This document shows positions 1 to 5,308 of a stretch of 5,746 nucleotides of DNA, piece by piece; within the stretch, counting starts at the first letter, position 1; each line of letters opens with the position of its first letter. Under the pieces are notes generated by a model. The model did not search any database. It had not been told where the DNA came from and saw only the letters and a program-made list of their open reading frames with translations. This DNA is from Deltaproteobacteria bacterium (GTDB lineage Bacteria; Desulfobacterota; Deferrimicrobia; Deferrimicrobiales; Deferrimicrobiaceae): the NCBI GenBank assembly GCA_003513855.1, contig DOTC01000087.1, forward strand, positions 708 to 6,453. The letters run 5' to 3'. The position numbers were made by a program, and so were the translations under genes.

Positions 1-64
1 CAAACGCCAGGATGAAGAGCGCGAGAATGCCCGGCACCATCATCCACTTCGGACCGGATGGCAT
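1..64 (-). CDS. N-terminus of an unidentified membrane-associated protein (partial)
   Basis: The first 21 codons of a leftward gene run off the left edge of the window. The peptide begins MPSGPKWMM and continues into an uninterrupted hydrophobic stretch (VPGILALFILAF), consistent with a first transmembrane helix or an uncleaved signal anchor that follows a short basic N-terminus. The start is well supported: on the minus strand a GGGAGG Shine-Dalgarno (plus-strand positions 70-75) lies 5 bases before the ATG. Too little is present to name a family. It is divergent from the dehydrogenase at 468, and its probable promoter region holds the inverted repeat at 105-121. By inference it could be another small membrane protein or the first helix of a transporter; neither can be decided here. 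Confidence 0.6.
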   Translation of the reverse strand, partial: MPSGPKWMMVPGILALFILAF

Positions 65-104
65 GAGATCCTCCCTTTCGCTTGGTGTGGGAACCGTACC
101 TCTG

Positions 105-121
105 TTTGGAGCATCTCCAAA
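105..121. promoter_or_regulatory. Perfect 7+7 bp inverted repeat, candidate operator in the divergent intergenic region
   Basis: TTTGGAG-CAT-CTCCAAA is a perfect dyad with a 3-base spacer, a geometry common to dimeric repressor sites. It lies 41 bases upstream of the leftward start codon at 64. On the minus strand it directly follows a weak -10-like TACTAT (positions 127-122), so it could cover the transcription start of that gene. No good -35 box was found at standard spacing (TTGTTT is 15 bases upstream), so the promoter itself is tentative. The regulator is unknown; no regulator gene is in the window. A role as a small RNA hairpin in the leftward 5' UTR is the alternative. Confidence 0.4.
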
Positions 122-324
122 ATAGTATTTTCCTGGGGGAAAAAACAACATTTTCATTGCGGACAGGTCCATTTAACGGGTGCAAGCCGGCTTCCTGGAA
201 TGTGTTCATCGGCTCCTCGGGATGGCAAGGAATCTTTCCCAACCATTCTTGCGACCTGAAGAATTCGGTCCCCCTCGGATCAAGGGGATCGAGCGATGGA
301 GATTCTCCGAAGGATCCGTTCCAT

Positions 325-369
325 GGCACGGGGAAAGGGGTTCGAATCCTCCAGGGCGTGCCGCTTTTT
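325..369 (+). terminator. Terminator-like hairpin in the dehydrogenase leader (possible attenuator)
   Basis: GGCACG (325-330) pairs perfectly with CGTGCC (357-362). The 26-base interior contains a smaller hairpin, GGGG-TTCGAAT-CCTC, and the outer stem is followed by GC and then TTTTT (365-369). On the plus strand this has the layout of an intrinsic terminator about 100 bases upstream of the dehydrogenase start. No plus-strand gene lies to its left in the window, so it would act on a leader transcript (attenuation) or end a small RNA. The inner loop, with GTTCGAATC, resembles a tRNA T-arm. The rather large loop and short stem make strong termination uncertain. Confidence 0.35.
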
Positions 370-454
370 CCCGGTTGCCAAATTCGGTCTTTCGTGGCAT
401 TAGAAGGGATCGATCATCTTGTTCCTCGTTTTCCGATCCAGGAAAAACCATTGC

Positions 455-466
455 GGAGGAGGAAGG
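455..466 (+). promoter_or_regulatory. Shine-Dalgarno site that fixes the dehydrogenase start
   Basis: The purine run GGAGGAGGAAGG lies immediately before the ATG at 468. The reading frame is open as far back as an ATG at 180, but this site and the start of recognisable family sequence (MKPVILVTRRLP) at 468 place translation initiation here. The 96 upstream codons are therefore left out of the protein. Confidence 0.85.
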
Positions 467-467
467 A

Positions 468-1427
468 ATGAAGCCCGTCATCCTGGTTACCCGAAGGCTG
501 CCGGACGCCGTCGAGGAGCGCCTTCGACGGGACTACGACGCCCGCCTGAATCCCGAAGACGCCCTCTATTCCAGCGACGAGATCATCGAACGCGCCAAGG
601 ACGTCGACGCCATTCTTCCCTGCCACACGGAAAAATTCACGGCGGAAGTGATCGCCCGATTGCCGAAGCGCGTGCGCGCCATTGCGAATTTTTCCGTCGG
701 CTACGACCATGTGGACATACAGGCCGCCAAGGCCAAAGGGGTCATCGTCACGAACACGCCCGAGGTGTTGTCCGACGCCACGGCGGAATTCACCATGATG
801 CTCATGCTGGGCGCGGCGAGGCGGGCAAGCGAGGGTGAACGGCTGGTCCGCACCCGTGCGTGGAAGGACTGGAGCCCCGCTTTCATGGTGGGCACGCAGG
901 TGACGGGCAAGAGGCTCGGGATTCTCGGATTCGGGCGGATCGGGCAGGTCGTCGCCAAGAGAGCCCGCGGATTCGACATGGAAATTCACTATCACGATGT
1001 GCGGAAAATGCCTCCCGAGATAGAGAAAGGGGCGATCTATCACCCGACCCCGGAGGAGCTGATGCCGCATTGCGATTTTCTGACGCTCCACTGCGTGTCC
1101 ACCCCGGAGACCTTCCGGTTGCTCAACGCCGAGCGCATCGCCCTCCTGCCGGACGGGGCGATCGTCATCAACGCGAGCCGCGGCCCTGTGGTCGACGATG
1201 AAGCGCTGATCGGGGCGCTAAAGTCCGGGAAGCTTATGGCGGCCGGCTTGGACGTCTACACGAACGAACCGGACATCCACCCGGAGTATCGGGAGTTGCC
1301 CAACGTGTTCCTGATGCCGCACATCGCCAGTGCCACGAAGGAAACGAGGGACGCGATGGGGTTCCGGGCGCTCGACAATCTGGATGCCATCTTCGCCGGG
1401 CGGGAACCCCGCGACCGCGTGGCCTGA
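468..1427 (+). CDS. D-isomer-specific 2-hydroxyacid dehydrogenase (glyoxylate/hydroxypyruvate reductase-like)
   Basis: This 319-residue cytoplasmic enzyme is of the usual family length. It should interconvert a 2-oxo acid and a D-2-hydroxy acid with a nicotinamide cofactor; glyoxylate or hydroxypyruvate are the likeliest substrates by general resemblance. An N-terminal substrate-binding part includes NFSVGYDHVD (74-83). The nucleotide-binding Rossmann part contains GFGRIG (154-159) and an acidic residue, Asp177 in HYHDVRK, at the end of the second strand, which favours NAD over NADP. The catalytic residues are all visible: Arg238 in INASRGP, Glu267 in TNEPD and His285 in MPHIAS. The start is set by a strong Shine-Dalgarno at 455-466. 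The gene stands alone on the plus strand and converges on the transporter-amidase operon, so its pathway link is inferred only. Exact substrate and cofactor are not readable from sequence, and a phosphoglycerate dehydrogenase-type role is less likely because no extra regulatory domain is present. Confidence 0.93.
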   Translation: MKPVILVTRRLPDAVEERLRRDYDARLNPEDALYSSDEIIERAKDVDAILPCHTEKFTAEVIARLPKRVRAIANFSVGYDHVDIQAAKAKGVIVTNTPEVLSDATAEFTMMLMLGAARRASEGERLVRTRAWKDWSPAFMVGTQVTGKRLGILGFGRIGQVVAKRARGFDMEIHYHDVRKMPPEIEKGAIYHPTPEELMPHCDFLTLHCVSTPETFRLLNAERIALLPDGAIVINASRGPVVDDEALIGALKSGKLMAAGLDVYTNEPDIHPEYRELPNVFLMPHIASATKETRDAMGFRALDNLDAIFAGREPRDRVA

Positions 1428-1443
1428 GAGCGTCCTCTATCGG

Positions 1444-1480
1444 AAAAATCCCAAGGGTCGCGGAACGACCCCCGACGGGA
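1444..1480 (-). terminator. Predicted intrinsic terminator of the leftward operon
   Basis: Read on the minus strand, an outer stem TCCC/GGGA encloses a perfect 6-bp stem GGGTCG/CGACCC with loop TTCCG, and the structure is followed directly by TTTTT (complement of 1444-1448). The two stems are separated by small asymmetric internal loops. The plus-strand reading lacks a T-run after the hairpin, so the element is oriented for the leftward transcript. It lies about 50-85 bases beyond the stop codon of the small membrane protein gene and only 17 bases past the dehydrogenase stop. Confidence 0.55.
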
Positions 1481-1506
1481 TGGTTGTGCGAAAGGTCCCG
1501 GGGTGC

Positions 1507-1529
1507 GATCCCCCCGTTCGGGGGGGGTC
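1507..1529. repeat. GC-rich inverted repeat between the convergent genes
   Basis: Six consecutive C residues (1510-1515), a GTTC loop and eight G residues (1520-1527) form a 6-bp all-GC stem, with one further T-G pair. Allowing a bulged G, the flanking GA (1507-1508) and TC (1528-1529) extend it. It abuts the stop codon of the leftward small gene, whose TGA is the complement of 1528-1530. No T-run directly follows on either strand, so it is better read as a 3'-end stabilising or pausing hairpin than a classical terminator. It may strengthen the weak hairpin at 1530-1551. Confidence 0.5.
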
Positions 1530-1707
1530 AATTGCCGGGTGGTAATTTTTTGCTTTCCCTTACCGATTCGACAAAGTCGCACACCATCATGATGACGCCT
1601 GCCACGATGATGATCCAGAGCGTAATGGATTTTATGCGGATGGCGTAATACAGAAAGAACACGAGCCCCATCGCCATCGCGATTACTCCCGTGATGATGT
1701 TAGCCAT
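1528..1707 (-). CDS. Small two-helix membrane protein, 59 residues, function unknown
   Basis: The predicted protein starts MANIITGVIAMAMG and has two hydrophobic stretches, about residues 3-22 and 28-47. A short basic turn (YAIRIKS) separates them, and a charged C-terminus (ESVRESKKLPPGN) follows. By the positive-inside rule, the basic turn and the basic tail compete, so the topology is unclear. I do not recognise the family. The ATG at 1707 is chosen because AAGGAGG (complement of 1718-1724) precedes it by 10 bases. A GTG at 1740 in the same frame would place this Shine-Dalgarno inside the coding region. The gene begins 42 bases after the amidase stop and is the last gene of the leftward operon, before the terminator at 1444-1480. 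Position suggests a role with the transporter or amidase, but nothing in the sequence proves it. Confidence 0.7.
   Translation of the reverse strand: MANIITGVIAMAMGLVFFLYYAIRIKSITLWIIIVAGVIMMVCDFVESVRESKKLPPGN
1530..1551 (+). terminator. Predicted intrinsic terminator of the dehydrogenase transcript
   Basis: On the plus strand AATTGCC pairs with GGTAATT around a GGGT loop, using one G-U wobble (1534 with 1543), and TTTT follows (1548-1551). The wobble becomes a C-A mismatch on the minus strand, so the hairpin favours rightward RNA. The stem is AU-rich and weak alone, but the strong GC hairpin at 1507-1529 sits just before it. The element overlaps the last codons of the leftward small gene. 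Confidence 0.45.
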
Positions 1708-1749
1708 GGTGCCGCTGCCTCCTTTCCTGCCCTCGATCACTTCTGTTTT

Positions 1750-3144
1750 TCAATGCCTGTCCCTCTTCGGCTTCCGCGTCTTCTTCCGCGCGGGACGGGG
1801 ATCGCCGGCGAAGTTCGCGAGCCAGCGGGCCGTTCGTAAAAGCCGTGCGTCGTCGCCTTTGGCCCCTACCAGCTGAACCCCCATCGGCATGCCGTGGGAA
1901 CCCTGCAACAGGGGAAGGGTGATTGCGGGCATCCCGCAAAGGGTCCACAGGGTGCAGAATACCGGGCTTCCCGTCGATTCCAGCCCGACGGGGGCCTCGC
2001 CGGTGGTGGCGGGAGTGATGATGGCGTCGTGCCACTCGAAGACCTTGTCGAGCTCGCGGAGGAAGACCGGTACCTGGCCCAGCGCGCGGCTGTACTCCAC
2101 GGCCAGCACCTTCTGCCCCCGCTCGATCATCTCCCGCAGGACGGGACTCAAGCGTTCCTTGCCTCGCGCATATTCCTGCTCGAAGCTTCTGGCAAGATCC
2201 GCCTCCATGATCGTGCGGTGCAAAGAGATCGCCTCCTGGAACATATCCGGAAGTTCGAACCCGCCGGCGTTTTCCCCCAGGTGCGCTACCAGTTCCGCAA
2301 ACGCCTCTTTCGTGTCTTCGTCGGCCTGGTCCCATACGGGCGTCTTGACGAAGGCAAGACGCGGAGCGACCGGAGGGTCTTCGTCGGCCGTCTTGCGCAG
2401 AGCGGGGCGCGCCCGCGGCCGCGTGTCGGGATCGCGGTCGTCGAAGGCCATCATATGCTCCGCGACCATCGCCGCGTCCTCGATGGTCCGCGCAAACACG
2501 CCGACCTGGTCCAGGGGCCGCGACTGCTGGAGCACGAGGTGCCGGGAAATCAGGCCGTGGCTCGGTTTGTACCCGCAGACCCCGCAGTAGGAAGCCGGGC
2601 GGATGGTCGATCCGTTGGACTGGGTCCCGATGGCAAGGGGCGCCATGAAAGCCGCCACGGCCGAGGCGGAGCCGCTCGAGGAACCGCCGGGGGTGCGCTC
2701 GGGGTCGTGGGGATTGCGGGTCTTGCCCGGCGAGTAGACCGCAAGCTCGGTGGTGACGGTCTTTCCCAGGATGATCGCGCCCGCCTCGCGGAGCAGGGCG
2801 ACCGCGGTGGCATCTTCCTCCGGCCGGCGTCCGGCGTGCAGGACCGTGCCGTCCTCGGTCGGCATGTCCTTCGTGTCGAAGATATCCTTGACCCCCACCG
2901 GAACGCCGTGGAGCGGACCGAGCGCCCTGCCTTCCCGCCGGGCCAGGTCCGCCTCGCGCGCCTGGGAAAGGGCCAGGTCGGGGTCGAGGTGCGCCCATGC
3001 GCCGACCCGTTCCTCGACCGCCGCGATGCGACCGAGGCAGGCGCTCACCAGCTCTTCGGAGGTGATCCGGCCGGCGCGAATCGCCTCCGCCGCCTCGACG
3101 GCGCCCAGGAGAGTCAGGTCCATCTCGGTTTTCTGGCGGGACAC
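1750..3144 (-). CDS. Amidase-signature family amidohydrolase
   Basis: This 464-residue protein has the full length of a stand-alone amidase-signature enzyme, which hydrolyses a carboxylic amide to a carboxylate and ammonia in the cytoplasm. The Ser-cisSer-Lys triad is visible: Lys86 in GVPVGVKDIFDT, Ser155 in PGGSSSGSAS, and nucleophile Ser179 in GTQSNGSTIRPAS. The GS-x-IRP arrangement, followed by SYCGVCGYKPSHG, resembles the malonamidase E2-like branch rather than the GGSIR form of GatA and many other members. Gln-tRNA amidotransferase is unlikely because no gatB or gatC gene is adjacent. The start is a GTG at 3144, 15 bases after the dctM stop; an ATG at 3123 (457 residues) is possible, and neither has a strong Shine-Dalgarno, so coupling to dctM translation is plausible. 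The C-terminus is unusually basic (RPARKKTRKPKRDRH). The substrate is not predictable, though the transporter context suggests an imported amide-bearing acid. Confidence 0.92.
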   Translation of the reverse strand: MSRQKTEMDLTLLGAVEAAEAIRAGRITSEELVSACLGRIAAVEERVGAWAHLDPDLALSQAREADLARREGRALGPLHGVPVGVKDIFDTKDMPTEDGTVLHAGRRPEEDATAVALLREAGAIILGKTVTTELAVYSPGKTRNPHDPERTPGGSSSGSASAVAAFMAPLAIGTQSNGSTIRPASYCGVCGYKPSHGLISRHLVLQQSRPLDQVGVFARTIEDAAMVAEHMMAFDDRDPDTRPRARPALRKTADEDPPVAPRLAFVKTPVWDQADEDTKEAFAELVAHLGENAGGFELPDMFQEAISLHRTIMEADLARSFEQEYARGKERLSPVLREMIERGQKVLAVEYSRALGQVPVFLRELDKVFEWHDAIITPATTGEAPVGLESTGSPVFCTLWTLCGMPAITLPLLQGSHGMPMGVQLVGAKGDDARLLRTARWLANFAGDPRPARKKTRKPKRDRH

Positions 3145-3159
3145 GGGAGTTGCCCGTCC

Positions 3160-4518
3160 CTACTTGACAACGCCGTACACGATGTCCGGCAGGTACGTTA
3201 CGATGATCGGGAAAACGTAGATGCAGACCATGCAGAGCAGGACCATCGCCAGGAACGGCAACGCCCCCTTGAAGATCGTCGTCAGCTGGATGTGCGGCGG
3301 CGCGATCCCCTTGAGGTAATAGCACGACATCGCCATCGGCGGCGTCAGGAACGAGGTCTGCAGGTTGAGCGCCACGAGGATCCCGAAGAAGAGCGGGTCG
3401 ACCCCGAAGTGGTCCAGCAGCGGCAGAAAGATCGGCACGAAGATGATGATGATCTCGCTCCATTCCAGCGGCCAGCCCAGGAGGAAGATGATGAACTGCG
3501 TCAGGATCAGGAACTGGATGGGCGAAATCTGCAGGGCCTGCACGAACTCCCGGATCATCTCGTGGCCGCCGAGGTAGGAAAAGACCGAGGAGAAGGTCCA
3601 GGAGCCGACGAACAGCCAGCACACCATGGCCGAGGTGCGCGCCGTCAGGAAGACCGATTGCTTCAGGCGTTCCCACGTGAGTTCGCGATAGACCGCGGCA
3701 AGGCCGATGCTGCCGACCGCGCCCACCGCAGCAGCTTCCGACGGTGTCGCCAGCCCGAAGACGATGGACCCGAGCACCGCCAGGATCAGGACGGTCAGCG
3801 GAAAGACGCCGGTCACCAGCCTGAACCACAGCTCCCTTCGCGGGATATCCCACTCCTCCCTCGGCGGCTTCGGGGCCAGTTTGGGGTCGATGACCGCGCG
3901 CACGATCACGTAGATGATATAGAAGCTGGCCAGCAGGAATCCGGGGAGGAATGCCGCGGAGTACAGCCGTACCACGGAAACGCCGGAGATCGCCCCGTAC
4001 ACGATCAGCAGGATGCTCGGCGGGATCATGATGCCGAGACAGCCGCCGGCACAGATGACGCCGGCGGACAGCGTCTCGTCGTAGCCGGCTTTCAGCAGGG
4101 CCGGGAAAGCCAGGAGTCCCATCAGCGTCACCACGGCGCCGACGATGCCGACGGCGGTGGCGAAGACCGCGCAGGTGATCAGCGCCGCCACGGCCATGGC
4201 GCCGGGCACCTTGCGGGCTGCGATATTCAATGTGAAGAACAGCCGCTCCACGACGTTCGATCGCTCGATGATGTAGCCCATGAACAGAAAGAGCGGCACC
4301 GCGGTCAGCACGTCGTTTGTCATGACGGAATACGTCTGGTTCACCAGGAGGTCGAAGATATTGTTCTGGAGGAGGTGGCTCATCTGGTCGGGTGTGGCGT
4401 AAGCGTAATAGCCGAAGCCCACGCCCATCGCGACCAGCGTGAAGCAGATGGGAAAGCCCAGGAGGATCGTAATGATGAACCCCCCCATCATCAGCATGGC
4501 GACTTGAGGATCGGTCAT
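3160..4518 (-). CDS. dctM: TRAP transporter large permease subunit, DctM family
   Basis: This 452-residue inner-membrane protein is the ion-coupled translocation subunit of a tripartite ATP-independent periplasmic transporter. It is almost wholly hydrophobic, with roughly a dozen helices, and shows family hallmarks in order: PLFLFMGYIIERSN (75-88), the first conserved repeat with GIVGAVVTLMG (124-134), GGCLGIMIPPSILLIVYG (158-175), ATPSEAAAVGAVGS (257-270), and NLQTSFLTPPMAM (385-397). A hydrophilic loop at about 211-230 separates the two halves. Its ATG overlaps the dctQ stop as ATGA (plus-strand 4515-4518), and GAGGG lies 6 bases upstream, indicating translational coupling and equal stoichiometry with dctQ. 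The gene is complete. The solute is determined by the binding protein, so it cannot be read from this subunit. Confidence 0.96.
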   Translation of the reverse strand: MTDPQVAMLMMGGFIITILLGFPICFTLVAMGVGFGYYAYATPDQMSHLLQNNIFDLLVNQTYSVMTNDVLTAVPLFLFMGYIIERSNVVERLFFTLNIAARKVPGAMAVAALITCAVFATAVGIVGAVVTLMGLLAFPALLKAGYDETLSAGVICAGGCLGIMIPPSILLIVYGAISGVSVVRLYSAAFLPGFLLASFYIIYVIVRAVIDPKLAPKPPREEWDIPRRELWFRLVTGVFPLTVLILAVLGSIVFGLATPSEAAAVGAVGSIGLAAVYRELTWERLKQSVFLTARTSAMVCWLFVGSWTFSSVFSYLGGHEMIREFVQALQISPIQFLILTQFIIFLLGWPLEWSEIIIIFVPIFLPLLDHFGVDPLFFGILVALNLQTSFLTPPMAMSCYYLKGIAPPHIQLTTIFKGALPFLAMVLLCMVCIYVFPIIVTYLPDIVYGVVK

Positions 4519-5192
4519 TTCGGGCCCTCATTTCCCTCGTCGCCTTGCCGGGCGGCTTTTTGCGCTTCCAACTCTTCTTCTTTCCGCATCTGGGCTTCCA
4601 TTTCCTCCTTGTGCTTCCGGATGAGCTCTACTTCCAGTTCCTCCACATCCTTCAGGCGCTGCGGCCACTGCCCGGTCCGCAGGCACTGGATGCAACGGAT
4701 GGATTCCGCGATCCCCTGCAGCACAAGCAAAAACGCGGACAGGGGAAGAATGGTTTTCAGGGGAGAGACCGGCACCCCCGCGGGACTGTTGATGCTTACC
4801 TCCCCCGGCGGTCCGGTGAAGCCGTAAGGCATGTAGCCCCAGGACTCTTTCGCATAGACGATTCCGGCGTAGACCAGGGCCAGCATCCCTGGGAAGAAAA
4901 AGAGAATGTACAGCACCAGCTCGATCGCCGCCTGTACGCGCGGGGGCCAGAGTCGGTAAACGAAGTCCCCGCGCACATGGGCCTGTTGGGAGAGGGCATA
5001 GGCCCCCGCCATCATGAACATGGTTCCGTACATGATATAGCTCAAGTCGAAAGCCCACGCGGTGGGACTGCGAAGCGCGTAGCGGACGAACACCTCGTAA
5101 CTGGTGGCGAAGGCCAGAATCAGGATGCACCAGGAGAAAGCTTTTCCCGTCCACAGGCTCAGGCGGTCGATGAAGAGAAGCATTTTCTCCAT
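4515..5192 (-). CDS. dctQ: TRAP transporter small permease subunit, DctQ family, with charged C-terminal helix
   Basis: This is the small membrane subunit that partners DctM. Four hydrophobic segments are visible at about residues 17-34, 50-68, 87-112 and 147-166. The family region YEVFVRYALRSPTAWAFDLS (32-51) and the following AHVRGDFVYR (71-80) are typical. The GPPGEVSINSPAGVP loop before the last helix resembles the DctQ partners of TakP-type 2-oxoacid or 'mannitol/chloroaromatic' TRAP systems (recalled family resemblance). At 225 residues it is longer than many DctQ proteins; the excess is a Glu/Lys-rich tail (about 180-218) that reads as a cytoplasmic coiled-coil helix. The ATG at 5192 follows AAGGA by 10 bases; Met4 is an alternative start. 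The stop overlaps the dctM start by four bases. A 116-base gap with a long hairpin separates it from dctP. Confidence 0.92.
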   Translation of the reverse strand: MEKMLLFIDRLSLWTGKAFSWCILILAFATSYEVFVRYALRSPTAWAFDLSYIMYGTMFMMAGAYALSQQAHVRGDFVYRLWPPRVQAAIELVLYILFFFPGMLALVYAGIVYAKESWGYMPYGFTGPPGEVSINSPAGVPVSPLKTILPLSAFLLVLQGIAESIRCIQCLRTGQWPQRLKDVEELEVELIRKHKEEMEAQMRKEEELEAQKAARQGDEGNEGPK

Positions 5193-5233
5193 GGCTTCAT
5201 CATCCTTCGATCAAGATTTCGGTTGCTGACAGA

Positions 5234-5274
5234 AAAGGGCGGCGCAGCGCCAGATGGCGCCGCGCCGACCCTTT
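5234..5274 (-). terminator. Long intercistronic hairpin between dctP and dctQ (attenuator or mRNA-stabilising stem)
   Basis: On the leftward RNA, AAAGGG pairs with CCCTTT, one base is bulged, CGGCGC pairs with GCGCCG, then a G-U pair and GCGCC/GGCGC close an AUCU loop. The stem has 18 pairs with a single bulge. It is followed by a short U-rich stretch (UUUUCU overlapping the base of the stem). The single wobble pair is a mismatch on the opposite strand, so the structure is best formed in the operon mRNA. Its place just after the binding-protein gene suggests partial termination or protection of the dctP message, giving more binding protein than permease. Confidence 0.65.
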
Positions 5275-5308
5275 GTCCGGCTATTTCGCTCGGTTACGAA
5301 CGGACGCG

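Larger units (their letters stand above)
65..467. other. Divergent intergenic region, about 400 bases, no convincing gene
   Basis: This stretch separates the leftward gene at 64 from the dehydrogenase start at 468. Frames open through it on both strands, but they encode proline-, arginine- and glycine-rich sequence with no family resemblance. It contains the inverted repeat at 105-121, a 10-bp palindrome AAGCCGGCTT (184-193), a small GGAC-AG-GTCC dyad (161-170), and a CCCCT/AGGGG hairpin near 272-288. It also holds the terminator-like hairpin at 325-369 and a degenerate direct repeat (about 262-292 and 381-413). No sigma-70 or sigma-54 promoter toward the dehydrogenase could be assigned with confidence. 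The region probably carries the promoter and a long 5' leader for the dehydrogenase. Confidence 0.6.

Noticed and set aside
223..345. Sigma-54 promoter candidates at TGGCAAGG (223) and TGGCACGG (324).
   Set aside because: Each has a -24-like GG element, but neither has a TTGC -12 element at the required spacing.
270..363. A complete tRNA (serine-like or selenocysteine-like) ending at the T-arm-like sequence.
   Set aside because: No acceptor 5' strand complementary to the AGGGCGT tail and no anticodon stem-loop of 5 bp plus 7 bases could be found upstream. Only the T-arm resemblance remains.
180..467. A 96-codon N-terminal extension of the dehydrogenase from an ATG at 180.
   Set aside because: The added sequence shows no family similarity and contains the leader hairpins, and a strong Shine-Dalgarno at 455-466 sits directly before the ATG at 468, where the normal family N-terminus begins.
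1894..4827. A 977-codon open frame on the plus strand, and a 943-codon open frame on the minus strand (1700-4531), spanning the amidase and permease genes.
   Set aside because: Both overlap well-supported amidase, dctM and dctQ genes in other frames. Their products are Arg/Gly/Pro/His/Asp-rich low-complexity sequence without any domain, as expected for shadow frames in GC-rich coding DNA.
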